Shown piece after piece: positions 63,901 through 64,000 of a stretch of DNA of 64,000 nt (position 1 is the first letter of the stretch; every line of letters begins with the position of its first letter). Under the pieces are notes generated by a model that did no database searches, was not told where the DNA came from, and was given only the letters and a program-made list of their open reading frames with translations. The stretch covers positions 626,635,740 through 626,699,739 of the forward strand of contig NC_081415.1 of NCBI RefSeq assembly GCF_030272615.1, in the 5' to 3' direction. The translations under genes were made by a program, and so were the position numbers. The stretch is from Cryptomeria japonica (taxonomy: Eukaryota; Streptophyta; Pinopsida; Cupressales; Cupressaceae).

Positions 63901-64000
63901 ACACTGAGCACATAGCTGACCAGGCCTTGATTAATTTTGAGCCTACCCACACCTCTATATCCAATGATGAATGAAAGGTGGTAGAGCTTTTAGAAGACAA

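Overview
The window looks like plant nuclear DNA made almost entirely of decayed LTR retrotransposons. I see no intact host gene, rRNA, tRNA or CRISPR array. The evidence is the layering of Ty1/Copia and Ty3/Gypsy elements, plant-type primer-binding sites (initiator-Met-like TGGTRTYAGAGC for Copia), polypurine tracts, TATA-bearing LTRs and a plant mobile domain (PMD) pseudogene. The old nested insertions suggest a large repeat-rich genome, possibly a gymnosperm; that is inference, because no species-diagnostic gene is present.

Layout. 1-4.2 kb: minus-strand ORF of a retroelement-associated family (copy A), an array of about 15 palindromes each centred on TTTAAA, and a Copia gag fragment. 4.3-8.4 kb: LTR-like degenerate repeats with one good TATA region. 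8.4-10.4 kb: minus-strand Copia remnant (gag, PBS, LTR). 12.5-32 kb: a Russian-doll nest. An LTR starting at 12852 is broken by a non-autonomous Gypsy (14440-23658), whose gag is itself split by a solo LTR (18509-20191). The Gypsy 3' LTR is cut by a minus-strand LTR (23659-32039), and that LTR is split by a complete but dead Copia (24450-31700). 32-36.4 kb: the 3' internal part of the minus-strand element, carrying a plus-strand PMD pseudogene with its own TATA box. 36.4-44.4 kb: an 8-kb Copia with a 5-bp target duplication and only gag. 44.4-50.3 kb: minus-strand Gypsy with the unusual order gag-PR-RNase H-RT-RNase H and no integrase. 51.2-56.7 kb: ORF copy B, related to copy A, again preceded by an array of inverted repeats. 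57-60.6 kb: minus-strand Gypsy with gag, a DGG-type protease, a G-patch and RT. 60.6-64 kb: plus-strand Gypsy LTR, PBS, gag and protease, running off the window.

The autonomous elements would have supplied polymerase and integrase. Several residents (Gypsy-A, Copia-2) keep packaging signals and gag but no pol, so they would depend on relatives. Every element seen is disabled by stops, frameshifts or catalytic substitutions, many of them C-to-T or G-to-A. Points that merit a second look: a structurally conserved C-rich hairpin near the end of three Copia LTR families, an RNase H domain between PR and RT, two unrelated palindrome arrays upstream of the same unknown ORF family, and a PMD frame with twelve stops but no indel.
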